DNA from: Favolaschia claudopus
Lineage: Eukaryota > Basidiomycota > Agaricomycetes > Agaricales > Mycenaceae
Direction of reading: 5' to 3'
DNA: 64,000 nucleotides
Assembly: GCA_037176885.1 (NCBI GenBank)
Contig: JAWWNJ010000018.1
Coordinates: forward strand, 2,170,001 to 2,234,000
The position numbers and the translations under genes are program-made. The notes below the pieces were generated by a model. That model searched no databases and was not told the origin of the DNA. It saw only the letters and a program-made list of their open reading frames with translations. Position 1 is the stretch's first letter; each line of letters opens with the position of its first letter. Of this stretch, positions 9,609 to 21,159 are shown piece by piece.

Positions 9609-11746
9609 TATTATCAGGGGATAAGGTGCGTCAGCCTGATCAGGGCCAATAGCTAATTTCTGGACCTTATCAGCCCGCCGGTCCCTTCCCGGAATATTAT
9701 GAGCTTTTGATGGGCCACTCTTTAGTAATTATCTTTACCTTTCCCCAAGCAAATTCAGCCAAAACATTGGGTGGCCGTTTCTAAATATCGTTCGGTCTTT
9801 GTCTGACAAACTGTTGAAACGTACAAAGAAGATTGGATTATCGTCCAAGACTTCAAATAATTGGTCTACGTCGATGTTTTTCCACGCTTCTTCTGCGCAG
9901 TGAATAAGCTTGGGATTCGAACTGATTGCAGTTATCGGGGGCAAGACCTACTTTGTGATCCAAGGTTTAAAATTATGAAAACGATTCATTGACTTCTCAC
10001 CGTAGAGAGAATAAAGCTGAGATGTTTAGATATCGCATCATCAGGTTTATCTGTTAGATATTGCGAGGAGTCCATCAATGTCATTGGCTTCAATGAAGCC
10101 AGTCATACTTCTTTGAAATTCTTTTCTGTAAGCCAAAGTTCGGTAGTCCGGCTCCTTAACGAATTTTACATCAGCAGGGTGTGCGAAGAGCCTTTGGGGA
10201 AACATTGAGCGAATTATATTGTGTGGCCTTGAAAGATGTAATTACGGAAGAAGAAATTGAAACGGCGGTGGGAAAAGCGGCGGAGAGCAGCGAATCCCAG
10301 AATCGAGATACAGATATTGATGTACGTAACTTGCTGAAGCAGGGAATCGAGATAACAGAAGGAAACGAGCAAGTTGTGGTTGGAGAAGGCGGTGTATGAG
10401 TTAGAAAACATAGCGACAGCAGCAGGGGCGACAATAAAGCACAAACGAGAAGACAAAAGAATGTACAGTTGCGGCAAAATCAAATGTCCCTACCATGAAA
10501 GGAAATTCAAATCAATCTCGACCTTTTCCTACATTATTGGAGGTCTTTGGTCGAACAGAGGATGCAAGACGATAGTGTGGCAAGAAATATGGTACTACAT
10601 CGCTTAAAGAAATCTTATCGCGGCTTTTTCCGCCGTGTTTGCCTCAGATTGTATTCAGATGGCTGGAGCCATAACTCACTCGTTACTGGGCGAAATCGAA
10701 ATTTAAAAGTTCTGCCTCATTCTTTCTATGTATCACCAGAAATCTGTATCAAAGTATGTGTGATAGGGCAAAAGGTCGAGATTGATGTGAATTTCCTTTT
10801 ATGGCAGGGACATTTGATTTTGCCGCAACTGTAATACAGTACCCGTGAAGCTGAGTATTTATCCCGGCTTGCTTGTACAAAAAACGAAGGAAAACCTCAG
10901 GACGTCGACAGGCGTGTCATCGTATAACTGGCGTCCGCGCCGGCATTGATAAGAGATATTAACTTCCTCGTGGCGTCCCCTTGAGGCCAATCGAGCGAGG
11001 CCAGGGCGGTGGCAAAAGCGGATAAGACAGATGCGTGGGTGGCAACGGCACCATCCCGGCGACTGGTATATTATTGGGGATGAATAGACGGGGCCCGTCA
11101 CCGGACATATCGCGCGCTCCGAGAGCCAGCGCTACTTTTGGTTGAAAACCTTGTCAATATCCCCATCAAATAAGCGCGAGCATGCAGTCGCGCCTGCGTC
11201 GTGATCAGCATGGCAAAGGAGAATCCAAACAAGAAGATAATAGAAAGATTCGAGGTCATGATGACACTCGTGCGTGTGTGGGGTGTTATCCTTCATGTGT
11301 CTGAGGGCCACAAGAGATATGAATGGGTATGTTCCCTAAACGTATACCATAGTCAGGGGACTAGGCGGCCAAGGGGATCTGAGAGCGCACGGTTATATCT
11401 TTGGAAGGTCGGACCTGCGTCGGAACCCTCGGGTTTCGATGATTCGGCCGAGGAGGGCGCCGCCTCGTCATCATTATTAGGTGCAGCATGGCGATATCAA
11501 TCCTTTCATTGTACAAGTTCAGAAGCGTATAATAAGTCATTCTGAAGAAGCCAATCGACAGATAATATACAAAAATGGGAGGGTACGCAAAATTTCAGAG
11601 GGATCCGGGAAGGAAGCACGGCACAAGTTGAAAGTCTTTCATTCAGCTCTTCCTAATTGAGGGGCCTTGTCAAGAAGGTCTGTGTGCGATCGGGAATTCC
11701 CGCGTACCTCTTGCGCTCGGGTGTTGGGGCTTTTAATTTTTATTGT
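9609..11746. other. no confidently supported gene; weak coding-like fragments
   Basis: 9735-9944 (minus) encodes a 69-residue frame and 10181-10399/10374-10607 (plus) encode two overlapping frames. A single frameshift near 10380 would join the latter two, and the second contains a Cys-rich YSCGKIKCPYHERKF stretch. None matches a family I know. They may be decayed transposon or helicase sequence. Confidence 0.3.
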
Positions 11747-12540
11747 TCAGCTTCCATTGCCTGCACAGCTGCACGGGGTCCCGGTCGGCACTGGTGCTGC
11801 TGATGTGCTAGTCATATCGGACGACAGCTCAGTACTTGACGATGATGCGTCACGGCCGCTTGCGAAAGACACGCTAGATGTCTGCGAATGTTGGGCTTTG
11901 GCTGTTGATCTGGTGTTGTGCGCTAGATGTAGTTTCAGATGTACCTGATATATATCGTATGGGACGTGCTTTTTGACTTACAGGATGAAGGCGAGACAGC
12001 CGAGCTCGTTTGACTTAGCCCACTTGACGGAAGACTGGAAAACATCGCTCGGGATGCGCTTGCTGCTATACTTGTTGATGCCGAGAAAGATTCTGGTTGG
12101 GACACGCTCCCCGTTCCAGAATGGGAAGACGTTGGCGAGTGGAAACTGGTCTGAACGGCCGACGCTCTGAACGAAGCACTGGAGATGCTCGGCGCCACGC
12201 TACTCTGGAATATGGTTGTGGTTGCGGCAAAAGAACTCCCGCCATCGACAGTCGCCAGGGTTTCTGCACTTCGACTTCCAAGAACAGTGCTTGTAATGTT
12301 CGAGGACGGTGGCACAGCCTGAGGAATACTATCGCCAAACTTGATATCGAAAATTATACCATTGTTGGATACGTCCACCTCCAGCTCCGCCAATAAGTTG
12401 GCTGATAGGAACCCTTGTTTAATGATTCCATTTTCCAGCGCTGGCTGGCCGAACTTACTAGTACTTTCATTGTCAGTCGCCATCAACGGAAATCCACGCG
12501 CCAGAATTGACATGCACAAGAAAGGGTAGATTTGTAGCAT
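11747..12540 (-). CDS. Ser/Thr-rich, probably secreted protein (two exons)
   Basis: I do not recognise a family. Exon 1 is 11982-12540 and exon 2 is 11747-11922. The 59-nt intron 11923-11981 begins GTAAGT and ends TAG, and the joined frame is 244 residues. The chosen start gives a short hydrophobic leader (MLQIYPFLCMSILARGFPLM) resembling a signal peptide. An in-frame ATG 15 codons upstream (12585) would bury that leader. A roughly 60-residue conserved-looking domain is followed by a long Ser/Thr/Ala-rich tail typical of O-glycosylated fungal surface proteins. The end is CSCAGNGS with no clear GPI-type hydrophobic tail. It is one of the few apparently intact genes here and may be host. An alternative exon 2 acceptor exists 18 nt earlier but stops quickly. 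Confidence 0.55.
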
Positions 12541-12589
12541 TATGAATTCCTGGAATACAGTTGGGTCCAGCCTGAAACTAATCATGAGG

Positions 12590-13301
12590 ACAACGTCAAC
12601 GAGTTAAGACTGAAAACAAACCCTTGAAGTATTGAAAGAAGGCCCAACAAAGTCTTGGTATTTAAAGTCAGAACGGGGCACAGGTAGCCGGTCCAATCAA
12701 AGCCTTAAGAAGGGGGTGCGGGCCGGAGAAGCCGGCACATGTACACCGGCTAGGGAGGGTGGGTCGGCCGAGACGAATAGCCGTGAACTTCTGAAGAGGA
12801 CGCTGATGGGTTGGAGCAAGAGGTGGTTATTGCTGAAGGAGCTCGGGTCATGATCACTCGCAATGTTTGTACATCAAAAGGTATTTGGTGGAGATACTTG
12901 CCAAGCCGCAACTAAAAATTCTTACTAGGCTTCGTCAATGGTGCTCAAGGGGTAGTCAAAAAGATCTGATTTTTGCCAGGGTCAAACCCACAATTGAAAC
13001 TCGCAGTGGTCGTGTTTGTTAAATGTGATGATGGCGGTTATTCAGGTATTGTCTATGAATACAGTAAAACCTCCCAATTGAATGTAATTTGATCCACTCC
13101 AGGGTATTGATCCGAGTTGGGTTCCCATTGTCCCAGGTGGGAGGATAAGATGGGGAAGTCATGATCGAGAACACGACTCCCCTCAACAGCAGCTTGGGCA
13201 ATCACAATCCACAAGAGTCAAGGACTAATGCTGAAACAAGCGGTCATTGACCTTGGGCCCAGAGACTTTTCCTCGGGTCTTTCTTTTGCGGCCATTTCTC
13301 G
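12590..13301. other. no supported gene
   Basis: Short open frames only; nothing recognisable. Confidence 0.4.
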
Positions 13302-13825
13302 CAGTGTTGGAATTTAAGGCAAATTTAAGGGGTTAATAAGGGTAAAATTTGAAGCTCAGGCCTTAAGCTTAACTAGGGCTTGATATTAAGGGCAAGTTAA
13401 GGGTCAAGTTAAGGGCTGTTCAAATTTGTTTCTGCGGGAGCCAGGACCACCTCCAGGTGAACAAAATGCAAGTCTTTCCCCCTCAGATCCCTTGAAACTT
13501 CCCAGGGACCTTCATTCACCCACTAAAGTTGAAATAAATCGTCGCTAAAATTTCATCCAAGGAACATCAAATAAATTGAGACTGTCTCGTATATTTACAA
13601 TGCTTTTTCAGATGTTTTCCTGCAAACCAAAAGGCTCTTTGGAGCCTTCTCAGCTATTGTCAACTTCAAGTTGGTTCAACTGGTGAGATAATGGGGAAAA
13701 GAAGGTTACATAATCGATCATTAACCCTTTATTAAGGCTTAAGTCCGTCGACAATTGAAGGCCTGAACTTAAGGGCAAATTAAGGCTTAACTTAACTTAA
13801 GGGTTAACCCTTAATTCCAACACTG
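13302..13825. mobile_element. hAT-type non-autonomous element
   Basis: 524 bp, TIR CAGTGTTGGAATT...AATTCCAACACTG, perfect 8-bp TSD ATTTCTCG at 13294-13301 and 13826-13833. Both subterminal regions are packed with TTAAGG/CCTTAA motifs. No transposase is present. TSD length and CAGTG ends fit hAT. Confidence 0.85.
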
Positions 13826-14189
13826 ATTTCTCGGGTCAAAAAATTGTCCGGAGTTGCATTTCGTACCCCTTTTCCACTGAGCAGACTACAGAGAGCAAAT
13901 GTGACGGAGTCAATGAAGATGCTTGAAGCAGATTTGATGCGCCGAGCAGAGCTTAGTTTTACTTGGAATGGACCTTAGCTGTATTCGAGGATTAATGATA
14001 GAATTGTTCAGTATTAGATTATGGTCTCAAGAACACGGAACTCACGCAAGCTCCCCCTTTTCTGTAAGCCGGGCACCGGCATTACAAACATACTTGACTT
14101 CTTTTGTGAGGAATGGCCAAAAGGACGGCCACTAAAATAATTGTTTTTCGCAACCCCTTGGGGTATGTACTGTTTTTAGGGCTGTGATA

Positions 14190-15247
14190 TACCTTCGTTG
14201 TGCAGTGGAAAGTGCCGCAGACTCTCTCAGCATGGATCCAACGCGGTGATCGTGCTGCGCGTCGCCCAGGCATGCTGGGTCTAGCAGTATTGCTCGCAGA
14301 AAAAGCTGCCTTCGAAGTGAATCCCGCTGCCGATACGGTGGCCGCGACTACTACGCAGACATCCGGGCGTGGGCGTGGAAGCGGAGGCAGAGGTCGAGGT
14401 GGGCGGGGTGCCGGTGCGCGCGGGCGTAGTGGACAAAAGCAACGTCGCGATTATGCGATTCTTCATGGTCAAAAACGAGGATCTTTCAAGGGATCCGTCG
14501 ACGCCGTGCCTCCACGGGACGAACATGTTATTGCAGACAATACGCCGCGCGAAGGGATCTATATTTTAATACAGGCAACCATATGCCGCCGTCTAATTCT
14601 ACGTCAAATATTTCAAAACCCTGTACACAGTGAGTCTTTCAATTTGCTCTCGATATTGCTTTGACACCAATCAAATAACCGCAGATGTTCCGGCGGCTCA
14701 GTGTTGTGATATCTGCAACCCGAAACTGTTCGATCAAGTCCGTCCAGGCAAACTTGTTCGTGCCAGTCGCCAAAAGGGAATTCGAAAAGGTCCCCCAGTT
14801 GACAGTGTGCGGGACGCCTTATTTCTCTGGCGGCGGAATATTCTGAAGACAAAGTACCCCGGCCGCTACTTCGCAGCAAATGCCATTTTGGACGATGCGA
14901 CGTGTGAGCTATTGGCCTCTGTTAGTCCCATCGATGCCATCGAGACTCCTGAGCAGCTTCTTGCGTCAAGTTGGTCGCGATGGGAGGATCTGCGTCGGCA
15001 ATTATTTGTTTTGAAAGGCCTCGACATTCCGGCTTTACCTCCCCCTCCCCCAAGACAGAAGCGGTCAGCCCCCACTTCTCAGTTGTTATCTGGGCCAGTT
15101 GCATCGTCTACACAGCCTCCTGCACTTCCAATAACCCCTAGCTCCCCTCCTAATGCAGGAAATTCTCGGAACCGATCTTCTACCTCTCGAGATCTATCAG
15201 CCGCTGAAGCCCCACCACCTGCCACTCGTGTTAGCCTAAACGCTTGA
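14190..15247 (+). pseudogene. C-terminal part of a RecQ-type DNA helicase
   Basis: The predicted protein is the C-terminal part of an ATP-dependent 3'-5' DNA helicase of the RecQ type. The reading begins at QWKVPQTLSAWIQRGDRAAR, the conserved helicase motif around the arginine finger (family form W.QR.GRA.R). An RG-rich insert follows, then CRRLILRQIF. After a 55-nt intron (14630-14684, GTGAGT..CAG), VPAAQCCDICNPKLF completes a RecQ zinc-binding cysteine set. A proline/serine-rich tail ends at 15247. The ATPase lobes with Walker motifs are missing upstream. A frameshift just before QWKVP separates a GCDIP remnant from this frame, so it is a broken copy. RecQ-like genes of this type can be telomere-linked in fungi, but no telomere repeats are seen here. 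Confidence 0.72.
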
Positions 15248-15811
15248 TCACCGGCGTTGTACGCCCCTAGCCACACCATCCCATTGCCCTCGAGCTTTCA
15301 TGGCTCCCAGATAGCTCGTCCTCAACTATCGTTAGCTCCCATTGTCGAAACCAACAAGAAGCGAGCGAGCCAGATGGCTGCCTCGCCGACGCACCCCGGG
15401 GTCTGAATGCAGTGAGATGTCCACGGCAGCGACGAGGGCCGGAACGACGACGAGGGACGATATCGTATCTAAAACAAAACTGAATATAAAGGCTTGTCGG
15501 AAAAATCAAAAAAGGGTTGTTGGGCCTGGGGCAGGCCTTGTAAGGTACCGGTCTAATAAGGCCGTTGGGGAAAAGGAGGGTTACAAGGTTTAAATACGTA
15601 CCAAATACTACATATAGGGCCTTATAACACATAATGGACCTTATAGGACCTAATGAGGCTTGTAAGGCCTTACAAGGCATGTTCGGCGGCGTTAAGCAAA
15701 AGTATTACCACTTTACCTTCTTTGTAAGGTGTCTGCTTGCACCTTGTCTTGACTTTCTAATACTAGACTATCTATTTCTATTGTACTACAATACTGACTC
15801 TAACAGTTAAT

Positions 15812-15885
15812 TACTGGTGCTTGCGAGAATCGAACGCTCGACCTCTGCAGTGCGAATAAAACAATGGCAACGTACAATACTGCTA
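15812..15885 (-). other. tRNA-like sequence, A-box split by a MITE
   Basis: The B-box complement is at 15827-15835 (minus GTTCGATTC). The A-box seen intact in the sibling copy (TTAGCATAGCAG at 38239-38250) is interrupted here at its TA by the MITE at 15886. Confidence 0.5.
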
Positions 15886-16022
15886 CAGTGGCGGCGGGAT
15901 CTGATGCCACCCCCAAAAAAATGATGGGGCCCCAATCGACTCCACTTGCATCAAAAGTTCCAGAAATGGCATGTTCTATTTTTAGGGGTGGCATCAGATC
16001 CCGCCACCCTCCGCCGCCACTG
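15886..16022. mobile_element. 130-bp TA-flanked MITE, copy c (137 bp)
   Basis: Flanked by TA at 15884-15885 and 16023-16024. The right arm carries a roughly 10-bp internal duplication (CCGCCACCCTCCGCCGCC). The empty site is TA 38244-38245 in the sibling element. Confidence 0.9.
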
Positions 16023-16457
16023 TATGCTAAGACAGCTTTACAAATAGTGAACTTTTGTTCCATATATGGCGTAGCTCTCGGATACCTGTACAATTTCCCC
16101 ATGACACAACAACTCAAGATATTGCTCGTACATTGACTGGTGATTTACTACACATGAGTATATGCTCCCCTACATATATATACTTTTTGAAATTCAAATC
16201 AGCCATCTTGGCATACAATCACAGCACAAATTATCAAAAACAATACAACTCTGAATTTTCCGCCGAAAAAGATCCAATAAAACCACACCTACCATGTCTC
16301 TAACCCCAACTCAGTTTTGTGACCTCCGGGAAGTTAGCTTGGGAAGACCTAACCAGACCTTATCACGCCTTATAAGGTCACCCCTCGAACCTTATTAGGC
16401 CTTATAAGGCCGTTAGGTGCTCCAAGGCCTTACCAGGCTTTTTCAATTTTTCCGACA

Positions 16458-18055
16458 CTATGTATACTCGGAATACAGAGGGTGTGGAAAGCGATGAGGG
16501 TGTCGGATGCGTGGGGGAGACGATGAGAGACATGGAGGAAGATAGAATAGACGGCGGTGGAGAGAGATGGTGGTACTTAGGAAGCAAGACGTCGCGGTGG
16601 CGTGATCTAATCAAAACGGAACAAATAAACATGGGCAGCGCGCGAGCGTGCTCATCACTGCATTTGTTCAAGCGGCATCCCCAGGTAAAAGACTCATCCA
16701 TATCTTCGTTTTGAACTCTCTCACTCGCGTCACAGCATATATATTTCTCCGCGTGGAGCGGTCTCGCCTTGCATGATGTCGCAAATGGCAAATACATTTT
16801 CAACACGGTTTGGACCTGGCCCCTTCAAGTTTGCGGAAATGTGTTCCGAGCTTCAGTATAAAGACCATGCAACCAGGGAATTCATGTATCTCAGTGCAGC
16901 CCTGTTCTACGGTCAAGATGTTTTTCCTCATTCAACGATCGAACTGGTTAAGCCGGTTGTGTTCCGTCTGTTACTTATGTTAAAGCACTTTTCGCGGACT
17001 ACATCTCAGCTCATCGTAAATATATCGAGATTTGTTTTGGCTCATTGGAAGCACTGGAGGAGAGCATTAATTATTGAGGCTGATAGCCAAGGTCTCTTCT
17101 CTGTCCAAGCTGGTCTTACCAGCTCCTGAGCCATCGGAAAAGCTAATTGTTAAAGAACGATAGAAAGAAACCAAGCACAGCGATTTACTTATTATGTTAC
17201 GGAAACCGACAACCCGATAGCACTCTTACCTGGATTTAAGGATTGGTATGCCAGATGGGACATGCGTCACCCGGATCGGTGGAGGAGACGAACTCAGCCG
17301 CCGACGGTGCAGTAAACCCAATCCACCAAATATCTGAATCTGTCAGAAAGAGTTAGCACGATGGCGGCGTAAACTTGGAGGATTGCCTTGAGGTTGAATG
17401 AAGATGATCTCAGAATGGCATCTAAATCGACAGAAAATGTGTATTGATGGACTTGAAGCGCTGAAAGCTCAATGTTCGCGGTTTTTATCGCCAGTAAGGT
17501 AGAGGAAAGGTGTTTTGGAGGATGGGGACAATTAATCCAGGTTTGCAATAATAGAGAGTTGCGGCGAGCCGCCAGAACTTGAAGCCACCTGGCACTGACG
17601 GCATGCGGAGCGGTCGAGTTTGTTTCTAGAGGAAAATGTTTCCACTGGGAGTGTCAGACCATAACCACTCAACGCCTTGCTTTTTGAAGACAAGAATGAG
17701 AATCAGAATAAGAAGAAGAGTAGGGCTGTTCAAAGGGTTGATTAGTATTGAAAAAGTTGAGACACTGACCAACGACATCAATCGGTGGGAGGCAGAACCA
17801 TTGAATATATACACCTAGGTGAAGGGTTAGACTAGCTTCGATTCACCACGCAAGATACATCATTTCAATAGAGGGTTTGCGAAGAGCCATTGGAGCCATT
17901 GAATGGCTACCGATTTCCGCATTAGGAGACTTTGATGGGCCAAACTTTCATGTAGAAGTTAAGAAGAGCAGCCTGGAATGAAGTTCGAGTACTCGGACTG
18001 GGGGTATCTTTTGTCAATACGTCGGAATTTGGACACTTGTTTAGCCATTAGCCAT
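16458..18055. other. no confidently supported gene
   Basis: Frames at 16773-17129 (plus) and 17294-17548 (minus) have protein-like composition, but I see no domain. The minus frame has leucine spacing reminiscent of F-box/LRR remnants, which is only an impression. Confidence 0.3.
17806..17834 (+). repeat. 29-bp direct repeat, left copy
   Basis: Starts TATATACACCTAGGTGAAGG and is identical to 19901-19929, 2,095 bp away. It contains the palindrome CACCTAGGTG. Confidence 0.8.
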
Positions 18056-18420
18056 TCAATGGCTGCATCGCAAACAGGCTAATATCAAGCAAAAAATCTC
18101 CTCGAAAACCCCGATGATCTTGTCCACCTCCTCTAAAGTGTTGTAATGCACCAACGAGACCCGCACCACCCCATCGTCGTCTCGCACGGGAGGCGGTAGC
18201 TGGCAGAAGATTCCGACTAGATCCTCTACAACGATGATAAGGGAAAGGAAATCAAGCGTGCGTACCGCTGTTTCCCAGCCCAAGCGCCGCCCAACCCTTC
18301 GCCCTCATTCACCGCGTCCAACCTCCTCCCACTCGCCGCCACCCCCCGCCCGCCTTCGAACGCCGCTGTGAAGATATCAGAAAAGGAACAATCAAGGAAA
18401 GTAAAAGTCCGTCACCTCAT
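18056..18420 (-). pseudogene. C-terminal fragment of a class V aminotransferase-like protein
   Basis: The last exon (18056-18226) reads EDLVGIFCQLPPPVRDDDG followed by VVRVSLVHYNTLEEVDKIIG and a stop. R.SL.HYNT.EEVD is the characteristic C-terminal signature of PLP-dependent class V aminotransferases in the cysteine desulfurase-like group. A 39-nt intron (18227-18265, GTACGC..TAG) precedes it, and the upstream exon frame is soon broken by a stop. The PLP-lysine region is not found, so this is a fragment. It lies between the two 29-bp direct repeats, so it may have arrived as part of a captured block. Confidence 0.55.
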
Positions 18421-20086
18421 AACCTCTCCATTCCGGTGCTAACCGACTCGTATGAGGCTTGCGGCGATGCCGCCACCTCCACTCTCCCACACCCCTCCAC
18501 CCGCCGCTCTTCCCCGCATTCCCGACACTGCCGACACTCCGCCAGTCGCACAACACTCAAACTCACCGCCCTCGCCATCCGAAATGACCCCGAGGCACAG
18601 AATCGCCTCCGGTCATCCACCCTGCCTCATCACCCCGAGCCGCCGTCTCATCCCGCGCCCACGCCCACTCCCAGCCCCACGCACGCAGTCCCAACGCAAG
18701 ATCACCACATAAGCGCCGCGGGCGCCTAACTCCTCAAATCAGCCCAATCTGCGCGTGTACGAACAACATCGAGGCGACGTACCAAAATCCCGCCCTCCGC
18801 TGCCGTTTCGGCTCTACAATCGTCAACTCAGCGGCAAATTCGAGGAAAACAAGCAGAAACAATGTACCATGTCCGTATTTACCCGCTCGAATCATAAGAA
18901 CCAAGTCAAATAGGCTAAACCACTTACCTGAATAGAGTACGAACGCGAAAATGAGCTATACAGAGGAGTCAAAATGTAAGATGTGCTGAAAACGACATCA
19001 AGTCAGTAAATCCGAATGAAACGAATCTAAGCGAATCGGTACCAACTCGAATCGAAACGAAGCAAGGTAATTGAATAAAGACAAAACTCACCAAGCACTG
19101 CCCGTAAGTACTTGAAGATGAACCTGATAAGAGAGCGAGGGTAGTGTCGTTCAAGGTATAAGTAAGATCAGTACGACGCACCTTACATCTAACCTTAACC
19201 CCCCACAGCGAGACTTGAACAAAGGAAAGAAAGAAAGAGAAGTGTGCTAGGTAACGTTCAAAGTTAGTAAACCAATTGAAGTTAGACAAGAAGGAATGAA
19301 CTTACTTCAATGTAAATGATACAGCAGCAGTAGTATACTATAGAAAGAAAGGTTAGTATAATATCAAAGCGTTCAAGCGAACATACGCACCGTGAGTAGT
19401 AACAGCATTGAAGTTGAAGTGGGGTTGAGTGAGAGGGCGGAGGAGAGGGTAGAAGCGTCGAACGCGAACCTAACAAGGATGAAGTCAGTGAGGGTCGAGG
19501 TGAAGGTTGAATGGAACAGCTGAAGTGGAAAGAAATGAGAGAATGAGAAGGTCGGGGTGGGGAATATGGACGATATCAGTGAACAGTATGTTGAGTGGCG
19601 AGGGCGGGTATGGAGGGAGTGGAGGGGGATAGAAAGAGAACAAAACTAAGGAAAGGTGCGCACTGAGCTCACCATAAACCCAACCAACCAACCCGCCGCC
19701 CAACTCCACCCACCCACCCAACCCGACTCCAACATCGAAGAGAAAGCATCAGCGACGACACCGAGGCAGACAACGTACGAAGGCTCGAAAGCGACGAGCA
19801 AGCAAGAGGGCAAGGTTGAGAGAGTGAGATGGTGGTGGTAAGAGGGAAAGGATGGAGGTGAGTTGAACTTCAACCCACGAATGCCGATCTCCTCCCGATT
19901 TATATACACCTAGGTGAAGGGTTAGACTAAGAATAAGACAAAAGGATGGAAGCTGATCCTCGAACGATGCAGGATAGAGTCGACCTGCATTCAAACTGCT
20001 TCCTTTGAAAGTCAGTAGTATAATGGTTGTCGATGATACAGTCAACCATCAAAACAAATGAGGTATTGAACCAATAAAGACAGTAA
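18421..20086. other. no supported gene; strand-asymmetric sequence
   Basis: About 18750-19900 is purine-rich on the plus strand with many GTA/AG dinucleotide contexts but no coherent reading frame. The right 29-bp direct repeat lies at 19901-19929. Confidence 0.35.
19901..19929 (+). repeat. 29-bp direct repeat, right copy
   Basis: Identical to 17806-17834. Confidence 0.8.
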
Positions 20087-21159
20087 CCCTACCATCATTG
20101 TTTAAACAATCCACGTTGGAACGATTAATCACGTTTAACTACTGTTTAATTTTAGCATAGCTGTGTAGAGAGCAAGGTAGGGTGAGGGGTGTGTTTAAAC
20201 GTGTTGAGAGGTGTTCAAAACCTGAAGCAAAACACAAACGCTGAGATCGGGAATCGAACATAAGAATCCATGACACCAAATCACATCATATGAGCACAGT
20301 CTATACCACTTCACCAGACAACCTTGACATGCAATAAAACTGTGCTGTATAGGCACGGCTACAATCAGGCCAAAGAGACCCAATCAGGCCAAGGAGACCT
20401 TATTTTTAGAGTTAAGTCAGTGAGATTGGGGTGAGAAGTGGGAGGTTGTGAAGTACAGTAGATGCACCATGGACCTCATACATTTGCATAGTATGAGAGT
20501 TTCAAGTAACCTACCTTAGTCCAAGCCTCCAAGGTTGTTGCCATAACCAGTGGTTCAAGTTAGCGGGTATGTTTGTCAGATTCAATAAACACTAAGAGGA
20601 TTAAACCAAGATTAAACAGGTGATTAAGTTCATTTGTTAATACGTGTTTAAACCATGATTAAACAATTGTCTTTATGTTTTTCAATTGTCTTTATGTTTT
20701 TCAATTGTCTTTATGTTTTTGTTTCCCTCCTTCAAATTTTATGCCATTGGGCTTGATCAGCTCCCTAATGCATAGCAGGAAGCTGAACTTCACTGACCAA
20801 ATTTCGGATAATGAGTGTATCCTCAATATGACTTCAAAAGCAGGAGCACTCTTTAGGGCCGGGTTGATGATTAGTTGTGGAATGAACAAGTGGCGGGTTA
20901 CAACGAAAACAAAGAGGTTGACACAATATAGGCATCCCAAATTCATACATTGATCAGGTGTCTTGGTGTCGTGGTTATGTTCAGTCTCAACCTTCTGTTT
21001 GATACTTCACTAGTCAGTGGTTCAAATTCGGTTGCTGGCATTCTTTTTGGAAATTGTGGCGGTTTAAACTACCCTCACTGTTTAAACAACTTTGAATCAA
21101 TCAGTGGTTAAACTGGGTTTAACGTTCCAACGCTAATTGTTTCAACAATGATGGTAGGG
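20087..21159. mobile_element. TIR element with two tRNA-like modules
   Basis: 1,073 bp bounded by CCCTACCATCATTGTT and its inverse. Inner arms share ACGTTGGAACG and repeated GTTTAAAC-like motifs. No TSD is apparent. Each half carries a tRNA-like segment: minus strand at 20248-20325 and plus strand at 20955-21030. No coding sequence. Confidence 0.6.
20664..20720 (+). repeat. three tandem 19-bp units
   Basis: CAATTGTCTTTATGTTTTT repeated three times without visible change, inside the 20087-21159 element. Confidence 0.85.

Larger units (their letters stand above)
15495..16457. mobile_element. TGTCGGAAAAAT TIR element, copy b
   Basis: 963 bp including a 137-bp MITE. Ends are TGTCGGAAAAAT and its inverse, with probable 2-bp TSD CT (15493-15494 and 16458-16459). 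Subterminal CCTTATAAGG/AAGGCCTT motifs occur at both ends. No coding sequence. A second, inverted copy is at 37814-39306. Confidence 0.78.

Noticed and set aside
16055..16303. 82-codon frame shared with 37971-38213
   Set aside because: Shared because both lie in sibling TIR elements. No conserved coding signal, and the frames are on opposite element strands only by inversion.
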